The notes under the pieces: generated by a model
Databases searched by the model: none
Told to the model about the DNA's origin: nothing
Seen by the model: only the letters and a program-made list of their open reading frames with translations
Made by a program: the position numbers and the translations under genes
Shown here: positions 33,316-40,773 of the stretch, one piece after another
Layout: every line of letters starts with the position of its first letter
Position numbering within the stretch: position 1 is the stretch's first letter
DNA from: Streptomyces ruber
Lineage (GTDB): Bacteria; Actinomycetota; Actinomycetes; Streptomycetales; Streptomycetaceae
Direction: 5' to 3'
Length of the DNA: 64,000 nt
Assembly (NCBI RefSeq): GCF_014648075.1
Contig: NZ_BMQK01000003.1
Location: 620,001-684,000, forward strand

Positions 33316-34166
33316 GCTCTCGTTCCCTCCCTGCGGGGCAGGATCTGCCGCGCCAGATCGTTCCGCAGACCGAACCGGCGCCATTCACGGGGGTAGCCGA
33401 TCGAGACCTCCTCGAAGGGCACCCCGTCGTAGACCGTGCGCCGGGGTATGTGCAGATGGCCGTAGACCACCGTGTGCACGTCGAAGCGCGTGTGCCAGTC
33501 CGCGGTGCGCACGGTGCCGCACCACTGGACGAACTCCTGGTGCGTCATCACCTCGGTGGGCCTGCGCACCAGCGGCCAGTGGTTCACCAGGACCAGCGGC
33601 AGATCGCCCGCCACCTCCGTGAGGCGCCGCTCGCTCTCCTCCACCCGGGCCTCGCACCACGCCTGGCGGCTCGGGTAGGGGTCGGGGTGGAGGAAGTACT
33701 CGTCGGTGCAGACGATGCCGGCCTCGTGCGCCTTGGCGAGCGACTCCTCGCGGTTCGTCGTACCGGGCGCCAGGAAAGTGTAGTCGTACAGCAGGAACAG
33801 CGGGGCGATGCGTACGGGCCCGCCCTCCCCGTCCCAGACCGGGAACGGGTCCTCGGGAGTGAGCACGCCGATCCGCCGGCACAGCGCGACCAACTGCTCG
33901 TAGCGCTCCACTCCGCGCGCGGGGCTGGTCTCCTGCTTCACCGTCCACAGTTCGTGGTTGCCCGGCACCCAGATCACCTGCGCGAACCGGTCGCGCAACA
34001 GGGTCAGCGCCCATTCGATGTCCGACATCAGCTCGCCGACGTCCCCGGCCACGATCAGCCAGTCGTCGGGTGAGCCGGGCCGGAGCCCTTCCACGACCTC
34101 GCGGTTCTCGGCGTAGGCGACGTGCAGATCACTGACGGCCCGGAGTGCCCCTTGTGTTGCTGTCAC
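33312..34166 (-). CDS. Cytoplasmic metallophosphoesterase
   Basis: This 284-residue protein has calcineurin-like motifs: AVSDLHVAY, IVAGDVGE, VPGNHELW, LVNHWPLV and YGHLHIPRR, which together bind two metals. It lacks a signal peptide. It is co-translated with the PPTase, which suggests a role in CoA or phosphopantetheine turnover (for example acting on 3',5'-ADP or CoA fragments), but this is only inference. The start is GTG at 34166. Its N-terminus lies 65 bp from the MarR gene in the same direction. Confidence 0.88.
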   Translation of the reverse strand: MTATQGALRAVSDLHVAYAENREVVEGLRPGSPDDWLIVAGDVGELMSDIEWALTLLRDRFAQVIWVPGNHELWTVKQETSPARGVERYEQLVALCRRIGVLTPEDPFPVWDGEGGPVRIAPLFLLYDYTFLAPGTTNREESLAKAHEAGIVCTDEYFLHPDPYPSRQAWCEARVEESERRLTEVAGDLPLVLVNHWPLVRRPTEVMTHQEFVQWCGTVRTADWHTRFDVHTVVYGHLHIPRRTVYDGVPFEEVSIGYPREWRRFGLRNDLARQILPRREGTRA

Positions 34167-34231
34167 AGGAGCAACTTAGACGATCACCACTACGAACACC
34201 TGTCGTACGGACAGCTTCCGGGAAAAGGCCG

Positions 34232-34735
34232 TCACCGGCGTGTGCCCGGCGAGTCGACGTCCACGTCGTCGAAGAGCGCGTGCAGCGCCCCGAGGACCCG
34301 GAGGCACGCGTCGATGTCCGCCATGGCCAACTCCCCGTCCACGCGCCGCAGCAGCGCGTGTTCGCGGGCCCGTACCGCGTCGATCGCGGCCCGTCCCGCG
34401 GCGGTGGGGCGGATGAGCGGCGACCGGCGGTGAGCGGGGTTGGCGGCGCTCTCCACCAGGCCGTGCCGCGCCGCGTCGTTCACCATGCGCTGCACGAACT
34501 GCCGGCTGAGCGCCTGGGCCCGGCCCATCTGAGGCACCGTCATCGGCCCCCGGGTGCGCAGGAGGTCGAGCACCGCGCGCACCCCGACGGACAGGCCCTC
34601 GGTCGGCGCCGCCTCCGTCACCTTGCGGTGGACGCGCCGGTAGAGCGGGCCGACCAGGTCGAACACCTCGGTGAGGCGTTCGGCCAGCTCGTCCTGCGAG
34701 GGCGGGGCAAGTACGGGGGAGCGGTCGTTCGTCAT
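34232..34735 (-). CDS. MarR-family transcriptional regulator
   Basis: This 167-residue winged-helix protein has the MarR core: VRAVLDLLRTRGPMTVPQMGRAQALSRQFVQRMVNDAARHGLVES, then a wing (NPAHRRSPLIRPTAAG). The ATG at 34735 is preferred over one 14 codons upstream, which would run into the operator repeats. It diverges from an alpha/beta-hydrolase gene, and two operator-like repeats fill the 57-bp gap, so it most likely represses both genes and responds to a hydrolase substrate or a phenolic compound. Confidence 0.88.
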   Translation of the reverse strand: MTNDRSPVLAPPSQDELAERLTEVFDLVGPLYRRVHRKVTEAAPTEGLSVGVRAVLDLLRTRGPMTVPQMGRAQALSRQFVQRMVNDAARHGLVESAANPAHRRSPLIRPTAAGRAAIDAVRAREHALLRRVDGELAMADIDACLRVLGALHALFDDVDVDSPGTRR

Positions 34736-34745
34736 GCCACCAGAA

Positions 34746-34793
34746 TGACACCTCGGTTGCCAACCCCTGGCGAACATGACACCTTGGTTGTCA
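34746..34793. promoter_or_regulatory. Two operator repeats for the MarR regulator
   Basis: TGACACCTCGGTTGCCA (34746-34762) and TGACACCTTGGTTGTCA (34777-34793) are copies of one imperfect palindrome, spaced 31 bp start to start, about three turns. The second copy ends on the A of the hydrolase ATG, so binding would block its transcription start. Confidence 0.8.
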
Positions 34794-35629
34794 TGACTGC
34801 CGCCGAGTCCGTACCCGCACCGCCGCTCCGCTCACTGCGGATCCCCGACGGCTCGTTCGCCTACCGCGAGGCGGGTTCCGGACCGTCCCTGGTGTTCCTG
34901 CACGGGGGTTTCCTCGACCACCGCATGTGGGAGCGGCAGATCGCCTCCTTCGCCCCGCGCCACCGGGTCATCGCGTGCGACGCCCGGGGGCACGGCGGTT
35001 CCGGCAACGCGACCGGTCCCTACCGGCCCGCCGACGACGTCGCCGCGCTGCTGCGCGGCCTCGACGCGGCACCCGCGGTGCTCGTCGGCCTGTCGATGGG
35101 CGGGGCCACCGCGGTCGACTGCGCGCTGGAACACCCGGAGCTGGTCCGCGCGGTCGTCGTCAGCGGCGTCGGCACCAGCGAGCCCGTCTTCGAGGACCCG
35201 TGGGCGCTGGACGTGATCGCCGCCCAGGGCCGGGCGCTGGCCGCGGGCGACGTGGCCGGCTGGGCCGACGCGTTCAGCCGTTTCACCGTCGGCCCGCACC
35301 GCGATCCGGCCGCCGTCGACCCCGACGTGATGCGCCGCGTACGGGAGATGGCGCTCGGCACCGTCGCCAAGCACACGCCGGGCGAGCCCGACCACCGGGT
35401 GCCGGTCACGGCCACCTGGGAGCGCGTGCCGGGCATCCGCGTCCCCGTGTGCGCGATCAACGGGGCCCTGGACGCCCCGGACCACCTCGCCATGGCCGGC
35501 CGGCTGACCGAACTCGTCCCCGACGGCCGCACCGTCACCGTCCCGGACGCCGCGCACTACCCGAACATGGAGGACCCGGTCCGCTTCGACGCCGCACTGG
35601 CGTCGTTCCTGAAGGCGGCTCTCCGCTGA
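34793..35629 (+). CDS. Alpha/beta hydrolase
   Basis: This 278-residue enzyme has the alpha/beta-hydrolase layout: oxyanion HGGFLDHRMW, DARGHGGSG, nucleophile elbow VGLSMGG (Ser), acid residue in NGALDAPDH and catalytic His in DAAHYPNMEDP. No lid insert is obvious beyond a helical cap at about 130-200. There is no Shine-Dalgarno, and the operator overlaps the ATG at 34793, which suggests a leaderless, MarR-repressed transcript. The substrate is unknown; esters, lactones or peroxides are all possible. Confidence 0.88.
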   Translation: MTAAESVPAPPLRSLRIPDGSFAYREAGSGPSLVFLHGGFLDHRMWERQIASFAPRHRVIACDARGHGGSGNATGPYRPADDVAALLRGLDAAPAVLVGLSMGGATAVDCALEHPELVRAVVVSGVGTSEPVFEDPWALDVIAAQGRALAAGDVAGWADAFSRFTVGPHRDPAAVDPDVMRRVREMALGTVAKHTPGEPDHRVPVTATWERVPGIRVPVCAINGALDAPDHLAMAGRLTELVPDGRTVTVPDAAHYPNMEDPVRFDAALASFLKAALR

Positions 35630-35639
35630 TGCGGTCGTG

Positions 35640-36323
35640 CGGCCACGCGACGGAGCCGCTCGACGGCCGCCGGGCGCTGAGCTGCCCGGCGCCCCGTGCA
35701 ACGCGCGTTCATCGAGCACGACGCCCCGCAGTGCGGCTGCTGCACGCCGGGCCGGGTCGTCTCGGCGGCCGGGACGCCGGCGGAGGCGCGGGCGGGCCGG
35801 CCGAGCGCGGTCACCGCCGGTCCGGACGCCGACCGCACGGTCCGGCGCCGCTGCCCGGTGCTCTCCCGGGCGGTGCCGGCGGGCGCCTCCGGGCGACTGC
35901 GCAACAATGCCGCCACCACCGGCGAGATACGGGTCCCGCGCCTGCTCGGAGTGTCCGACGTGGGCCGGGTCGTCGATCCCGGGACGGCCCGCTCGCAACT
36001 GCTCGGGCGCATGGCCATGGAGCTGTCGATGGCCCTGCGCGAGCGAGCGGAGTGTGCTCGACCCCCGCTACGGACACGTGGTCGACGCCGGCTTCCCCTC
36101 GTACCACGTCGCCTCCGACGCCGACGTCGGCTCGATCGAGGCGCACCGGCTGAGCACGGGAGACCGGTACGCCGATCCCGTGCGCGCCAAGGGTGTCGGC
36201 GAGGTCCGCATCGTCGGCACCGCCGCGGCGGTCGCGAACGCCGTGCACCACGCCACCGGTGTCCGGGTGCGGGACCTGCCGATCACCTCGGACGAGCTCC
36301 TGGAACCGCTGTCGTCGCCGTAG
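35640..36323 (+). pseudogene. Collapsed YagTSR-like xanthine dehydrogenase operon
   Basis: Fragments of three subunits lie in order within about 680 bp, with frameshifts. From the 2Fe-2S subunit: LDGRRALSC, then QRAFIEHDAPQCGCCTPG and AEARAGRPSAVT. From the FAD subunit: CPVLSRAVPAGASGRLRNNAATTG. From the molybdopterin subunit: RVPRLLGVSDVGRVVDPGTARSQLLG, then in another frame SVLDPRYGHVVDA, ADVGSIEAH and AKGVGEVRIVGTAAAVANAVHHATGVRVRDLPIT to the stop at 36323. Thousands of bases of an intact operon must be missing. None of the pieces could be functional. Short runs join subunits directly, implying at least two internal deletions plus point decay. Confidence 0.85.
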
Positions 36324-36356
36324 CCGTCGTCGGGACGGCGTCGCACCGGGCACCTC

Positions 36357-37019
36357 TCAGGCGCGCGCGGCCGGGGCGTCGTAGACCAGGGTGTACCGCC
36401 AGAACAGGCGACGGCGCATCCGGGCGCCGGGCAGTTCCCGGGCGGCCACGGCCCGGATGTCGTCCAGGGTGTCCTGCGGTTCGGCGGTGGGCGCCGTCAT
36501 GTGCGGGGGCGGCGCGGCGGCCCGGGCCGGATGCCTGATCAGCCCCATGACCGGATTCGCGAGCACGGCGGGCAGGGCGGCGAGCAGGTCGACGGGACCG
36601 GCCTGCCGGTAGCACCCGACGACCACGAGGCGCCCGCCCGGGGCGAGACAGCCGCGGAGTTCCCGCAGGGTGGGGGCCAACGGCAGATGGTGCAGGACGG
36701 CGACGAGCGTGACGGCGTCCCAGCGCCGCTGCGCGGGGCGTCCGGCGAAGTCGGTCGCGGCGATGGTGACCGCGGGGTCGTCCGCGAAGCGTTCTACCGC
36801 CGTACGGGCGGTGGCGGGGTCGGGTTCCAGTCCGGTGACGGTGACGGCGGCGTCGCGCTCGCGGAGCAACGCGATGAGGTTCCCCGTGCCGCATCCGACG
36901 TCGAGAACATGACGGGCCCCGGATTCCGTCACGCGCCCGACGACCCAGGGACCGTAGTGGTCGTTGTGGCTCCACGGGTGTCTCTGATGGAAACGGTGCA
37001 GAGGAGACAGTGACGCCAT
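36357..37019 (-). CDS. Class I SAM-dependent methyltransferase
   Basis: This 220-residue protein has the Rossmann methyltransferase motifs: motif I HVLDVGCGTGNLIALL, motif II VTGLEPD, post-II DPAVTIAATDF and motif IV WDAVTLVAVLHHLPL. Residues 1-35 (RFHQRHPWSHNDHYGPW) match small actinobacterial methyltransferases of unknown substrate, and a C-terminal LFWRYTLVYDAP closes the sheet. The ATG at 37019 is taken as start. It reads toward the xanthine dehydrogenase debris and may share the DMT transporter transcript (38 bp apart). Confidence 0.85.
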   Translation of the reverse strand: MASLSPLHRFHQRHPWSHNDHYGPWVVGRVTESGARHVLDVGCGTGNLIALLRERDAAVTVTGLEPDPATARTAVERFADDPAVTIAATDFAGRPAQRRWDAVTLVAVLHHLPLAPTLRELRGCLAPGGRLVVVGCYRQAGPVDLLAALPAVLANPVMGLIRHPARAAAPPPHMTAPTAEPQDTLDDIRAVAARELPGARMRRRLFWRYTLVYDAPAARA

Positions 37020-37057
37020 GGCACCAAAGTAGCCGGGCACGGCTGTTCGACGGGGCG

Positions 37058-37993
37058 TCAGGCGCCGTACGGGGACGTCGCCACGGCCTTTCGCGTGTCC
37101 GTGTCCCGTGCGGGCGCCCCGCCGGGGGAGGTCCCGCCGCGACGGACGACCACCACGGCCGCGAGTCCGACGGCCAGGCCGCAAGCGGTCTGCGGGCCGA
37201 AGGGCTCGCCGAACAGGAGAGCTCCCCAGACCGCAGTGACGGGGGCCATCAGGAACATGAGCGTGTTGACCTCGGTGACCCCGGAGCGCCGCAGGATGAG
37301 CCAGTACAGCCCGTAGCCGCCGAAGGTCGACAGGACCACGAGCCAGGTGACCGAGGTCCAGAACGACAGCTCGGCGGGCGGCTTCGCCCCGCCGGTGCTC
37401 AGGGCGAGCGCCGTGAAGACGACGGCGCTGGTGGCGCAGTGGACGGTCATCGACACCATGGGCGCGACCCGCACACGGGACCGGCTCTCCAGGAACGTGG
37501 CCGCCACCAGCGACAACATGCCGAGGAACGGGACGAGATAGGCCCACCAGGGCGCACCCGTGCCGGCCGTGGCATCGGCCAGGGTGACCATGGCGACGCC
37601 GCCCACCCCCAGGCACAGGCCGAGCCACTGCCGACGCGAGACGTACTGGCGCAGCAGCGGCCCGGCGAGCGCTCCGGCGACGAGGGGCTGCACGCCGTCG
37701 ATCAGGGCCGTGGTGCCGCTGGAGACGCCCAGCTGGATCGCGTGGTAGACGGTGAGCAGATAGCCGCTCTGGGACAGCACGCCGATCACGGCCTGACGGC
37801 CCACGTCCCGCGCCGTCAGCCCCCGCCACGCCGCCGCCCCGAGGACGGTGGCGAAGAGCAGCAGGAGGACGGCCGGCGGCAGGAACCGCCACATCAGGAC
37901 CGTGGTCGCGGGCGCACTGCCCGCCCCGAGCTTGGCCCCGATGAACCCGGAACTCCAGCAGAGCACGAAGGCGGCCGGGAGCAGGAGGTTCAT
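37058..37993 (-). CDS. DMT (EamA) family transporter
   Basis: This 311-residue protein has ten predicted helices and the double EamA repeat: FVLCWSSGFIGAKLG opens repeat 1 and ATFLESRSRVRVAP opens repeat 2; LMAPVTAVWGALLFGEPFG is the conserved helix 9. A charged tail ends the protein. The ATG follows AAGGA by 7 nt. It is divergent from a TetR gene with a shared operator, so it is the likely regulated export target. The substrate is unknown. Confidence 0.9.
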   Translation of the reverse strand: MNLLLPAAFVLCWSSGFIGAKLGAGSAPATTVLMWRFLPPAVLLLLFATVLGAAAWRGLTARDVGRQAVIGVLSQSGYLLTVYHAIQLGVSSGTTALIDGVQPLVAGALAGPLLRQYVSRRQWLGLCLGVGGVAMVTLADATAGTGAPWWAYLVPFLGMLSLVAATFLESRSRVRVAPMVSMTVHCATSAVVFTALALSTGGAKPPAELSFWTSVTWLVVLSTFGGYGLYWLILRRSGVTEVNTLMFLMAPVTAVWGALLFGEPFGPQTACGLAVGLAAVVVVRRGGTSPGGAPARDTDTRKAVATSPYGA

Positions 37994-38025
37994 GTCTCAT
38001 CCTTCGCCGAGCAGGTTGGTAAACA

Positions 38026-38056
38026 GATCGGTATACCTGTGCCCGCTATACCGATC
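38026..38056. promoter_or_regulatory. TetR operator between DMT and TetR genes
   Basis: GATCGGTATA (38026-38035) and TATACCGATC (38047-38056) form a perfect 10-bp inverted repeat with an 11-bp centre. A third related TATAC follows at 38059-38063. TATACT then sits 7 nt before the TetR ATG, as a -10 box of a leaderless mRNA. Confidence 0.8.
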
Positions 38057-38071
38057 CGTATACTCCTGGAC

Positions 38072-38704
38072 ATGGAGACCACCGGCACACCGCGACGGGT
38101 CACGCTGACGCCCGCCGCGCGGCGCATCCTCGGGGCCGCGGCGCGCCTCTTCTACGAACGCGGCATCCATGCCGTCGGGGTGGACCTGATCGCCGCCGAG
38201 GCCGGGGTGACGAAGAAGACCCTCTACGACCGGTTCGGCTCCAAGGAGCAGATCGTCGTGGAGTACCTGGCGGACCGTGACGAACGCTGGCGGGCCGTCC
38301 TCGCCCGGCACCTCGAAGCCGCCGGGCCGGAGCCGGCGGCGCGCGTCCTGGCCGTCTTCGACGCCTCGCGCGCGTGGTCGGCGGAGCACGGTGCCAAGGG
38401 GTGCGGCATGGTCAACGCCCACGCCGAGATCAGTGATCCGTCCCACCCGGCCCACGCCGTCATCACCGGGCAGAAGCAGTGGATGCTCACCCTGTTCACC
38501 GGCCTGCTCGGGGACGATGCCGGGGACGTCGCCGGACGCATCGCCCCGGAGGAGGCCGGCCGTCTGGGGCGGATCCTCATGCTGCTCCACGAGGGAGCGC
38601 TCGTCGCCCACGGTCTGCGGGTCTTCGCGGACCCGTTCGTCCAGGCCCGGGAGGAGGCGCGGACGCTGCTCGCCGCCGCGGGGGGTGCCGCGGCGGCGAG
38701 GTGA
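38072..38704 (+). CDS. TetR-family repressor
   Basis: This 210-residue regulator has the N-terminal HTH (RRILGAAARLFYERGIHAVGVDLIAAEAGVTKKTLYDRFGSKEQIV) and an all-helical ligand domain of the TetR type. No Shine-Dalgarno is present; the ATG at 38072 sits 7 nt after TATACT. Its likely role is to repress itself and the divergent DMT exporter, as in many efflux systems. Confidence 0.92.
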   Translation: METTGTPRRVTLTPAARRILGAAARLFYERGIHAVGVDLIAAEAGVTKKTLYDRFGSKEQIVVEYLADRDERWRAVLARHLEAAGPEPAARVLAVFDASRAWSAEHGAKGCGMVNAHAEISDPSHPAHAVITGQKQWMLTLFTGLLGDDAGDVAGRIAPEEAGRLGRILMLLHEGALVAHGLRVFADPFVQAREEARTLLAAAGGAAAAR

Positions 38705-38803
38705 GACGGTACCGGGCCGGGAGGGGGGCGGCTCCGCGGTGCCGTTCCGGGGACGCTGTTCCGTGGGCGCCCCGGTTCGGTTCCGTTCCGGAAGGGCCCG
38801 CTG

Positions 38804-39841
38804 TCAGAGAGCGAGTACGGCGACCGTGCCGAAGTAGATCGCGATCAGCAGCACGCCGTCGAACCCGATCCGCAGCCAGCCCTTGCGCTGCCGCACCAGC
38901 AGCCCTCCGAGCAGCACGGCCGTCATGACCAGCGCCCCGGCGGTGAGGAACAGCTCGTCCGGCTGCGCCGCGTGGTACAGCGACCCGCCGCCGTAGGCGA
39001 TGTCGCCGATGACGAGGTTCAGCGCGTCCAGGCAGTTGCCGCCGATGATGGCCGCGACCGCGAGGGTGAGGGCCCCGCGGCGGACCGCGGCGATCGACGT
39101 GACGGTCTCCGGGAGCGCGTTGACCAGGCCCATCAGCACCGCGCCGACGAAACCGGCGCTCAGTCCCGTGCCCTCCACGATGCCCTCCGCCGCGTGGGCC
39201 ACGGCCCAGCCGCCGATCATCACGACGGCGGCGATCCCGATGAACTCCGCCCACAGCGCGGCGGTGGAGCGCCCGGCGGCCTGCTCCTCGTCGGGCACGT
39301 CGGGCAGGGTCTCCGTCGTCTCGACCGCTTCCCACATGGGCGTCGACGACTGGGCGCGGATCAGCCGCAGACCACCGGCGTAGAGACCCACCAGGACCAG
39401 TGAGGCCGGGTGCACGCCCAGCACCGTCACGTCGGGGCTGAAGGTCGCCATCAGCGCGATGCCGAGCAGGACGATCAGCAGGCAGCCGAACATCATGTTC
39501 TGCACCGACGCGGCCGCGTGTTCCAGGTTGACCTTGCGGTGGAAGCCGTCCGCCACCGCGAGTGCCAGGGTCTGGGCCGCGATGCCGCCCACCGCGTTGC
39601 TGTAGGCGAGGCCCGGCTGGTCGCCCGCCGCGGTGACGGCGGTCATGACGATGCCGGAGAGGGAGGTCACCAGGCCGAAGAAGACCGCACCGAACAGCGC
39701 CTCGCCCCAGCCGGTCCGGTCCGCCAGGGTGTCTCCCAGGGTCGCCAGCCGCACACTGCACACGACGGTGACGCAGGTGGCGAGAAGAAAGACCGCGGCG
39801 CTCCAGCCCAGGGTCCATTGGTCGGTCAGTACTGCGGGCAC
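38804..39841 (-). CDS. CaCA-family sodium/calcium exchanger-like protein
   Basis: This 345-residue membrane protein has about ten helices and two alpha-repeats of the cation/Ca2+ antiporter family: AVFFGLVTSLSGIVMTAV with SNAVGGIAAQ, and AVLMGLVNALPETVTSIAA with IIGGNCLDALNLVIGD. The second repeat keeps the acidic residue (Glu in ALPETV) and the Asn/Asp pair; the first has Ser-Gly where many members have an acidic residue (GTSLPE), so ion selectivity may differ. A hydrophilic loop (residues about 165-195) splits the halves. GAAAGG precedes the GTG start. Confidence 0.8.
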   Translation of the reverse strand: MPAVLTDQWTLGWSAAVFLLATCVTVVCSVRLATLGDTLADRTGWGEALFGAVFFGLVTSLSGIVMTAVTAAGDQPGLAYSNAVGGIAAQTLALAVADGFHRKVNLEHAAASVQNMMFGCLLIVLLGIALMATFSPDVTVLGVHPASLVLVGLYAGGLRLIRAQSSTPMWEAVETTETLPDVPDEEQAAGRSTAALWAEFIGIAAVVMIGGWAVAHAAEGIVEGTGLSAGFVGAVLMGLVNALPETVTSIAAVRRGALTLAVAAIIGGNCLDALNLVIGDIAYGGGSLYHAAQPDELFLTAGALVMTAVLLGGLLVRQRKGWLRIGFDGVLLIAIYFGTVAVLAL

Positions 39842-40136
39842 GCGAGGCCTTTCCCGAGAGTCCGTCCGGCGATGGAGGTTTTCTCGATCTGGCCTACCAC
39901 GGACCCCGGTAAGTATTCCCGTGCAACTTCCGCCTGCGACGGAGCCGTTGCGTCACGCGCGTCCCGTCCGTACCGGCGGCGGCCACAGATATGTATGTAT
40001 GGAACACGAAAGTCGGGGCACGCGAAGGAACGGATCTGATGCTGTCCTGCGCCGTGCGGGAGCCGCTTCCCGCGGCGCACGGCTCACAGCGTGGCCGGCC
40101 GGCTCGTGAGCCGTGCTCCCAGGGAGAGGAACTGTC
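39842..40136. other. Gap before DUF5133 gene
   Basis: This 295-bp gap has no gene. It contains an AT-rich stretch, GATATGTATGTATGG (39986-40000), that probably belongs to a promoter of the DUF5133 gene about 140 bp downstream, and likely the exchanger promoter on the other strand. Confidence 0.4.
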
Positions 40137-40382
40137 GTGCTGCTGCCGAACGAGAAGGAACTGCGGGCCGTGCTCGCCCGCTTCGCCGACGCCCGTATCC
40201 GCCACGACGTGTGCCCCACCGGCCGCACCAGCCGGGAGCTCGAGGACGCCACGTACACCCTGTGCGTCATGACCGCGACCCGCACGGCCGACGAGGCACT
40301 CGTCGCCGCGGACGCGTTCCTGGCGCACCTCTGCGCCGACCACCGCGGGAGGACGCAGGCGGACGAGGCGCTGGCCGCGTGA
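40137..40382 (+). CDS. DUF5133 small protein
   Basis: This 81-residue acidic helical protein matches the streptomycete DUF5133 family: VLLPNEKELRAVLARFADA, then LEDATYTLCVMTATRTADEALVAADAFL. It has two cysteines. GTG at 40137 follows GAGAGGA. The function is unknown; members often sit near ANTAR or stress genes. Confidence 0.8.
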   Translation: MLLPNEKELRAVLARFADARIRHDVCPTGRTSRELEDATYTLCVMTATRTADEALVAADAFLAHLCADHRGRTQADEALAA

Positions 40383-40479
40383 CGACAGGGCTCCGGCCGC
40401 TCCCCGGCGTGCGGTGAGGGCAGCGGGGAGCCGGCACCGGAAGGGGGAGCGGTGCCGTACGGCAGCGCGCCGCCGGCCG

Positions 40480-40620
40480 GACCCCAGGATCACCCGCTCC
40501 GGCGGTGCCCGTGCCGCCGCGACCCGCGCCTGCGCCGAGGCGGCCTTCGAGGCGGGCATCGACTCCTTCGACACCGCCGACGTCTGCGGGCGCGGCGCGG
40601 CCGGGGAGGCCCGGGCGCCC
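40480..40620 (+). pseudogene. Aldo/keto reductase N-terminal fragment
   Basis: In the gap between the DUF5133 gene and the CYTH-CHAD gene one frame reads ARAAATRACAEAAFEAGID then SFDTADVCGRGAAGEA. This is the start of an aldo/keto reductase barrel (usual form ...ALDAGITTFDTADVYGxG), with Tyr of the DTADVY signature changed to Cys. The flanking sequence has no further match and the N-terminal strand is missing, so it is debris. Confidence 0.6.
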
Positions 40621-40773
40621 TCGGTGAGCCGGTCCCGCTGCTGCGGGCTGGTGTGCGGGAGGGCCGAACGGGACCGGGTGGGGTGCGGCGGACCGGGCGG
40701 ACCGCAGCGCCGGACAGCCCGGAAGTGGCGTACGTACGGGTTTGATCCCCGGAATCGCGTCAAGTGGCTCTGT

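Noticed and set aside
34232..34735. The MarR protein as repressor of the 18224 palindrome
   Set aside because: Its own operators (TGACACCTyGGTTGyCA) bear no resemblance to TCTCAGAGCGCTCTGAGA.
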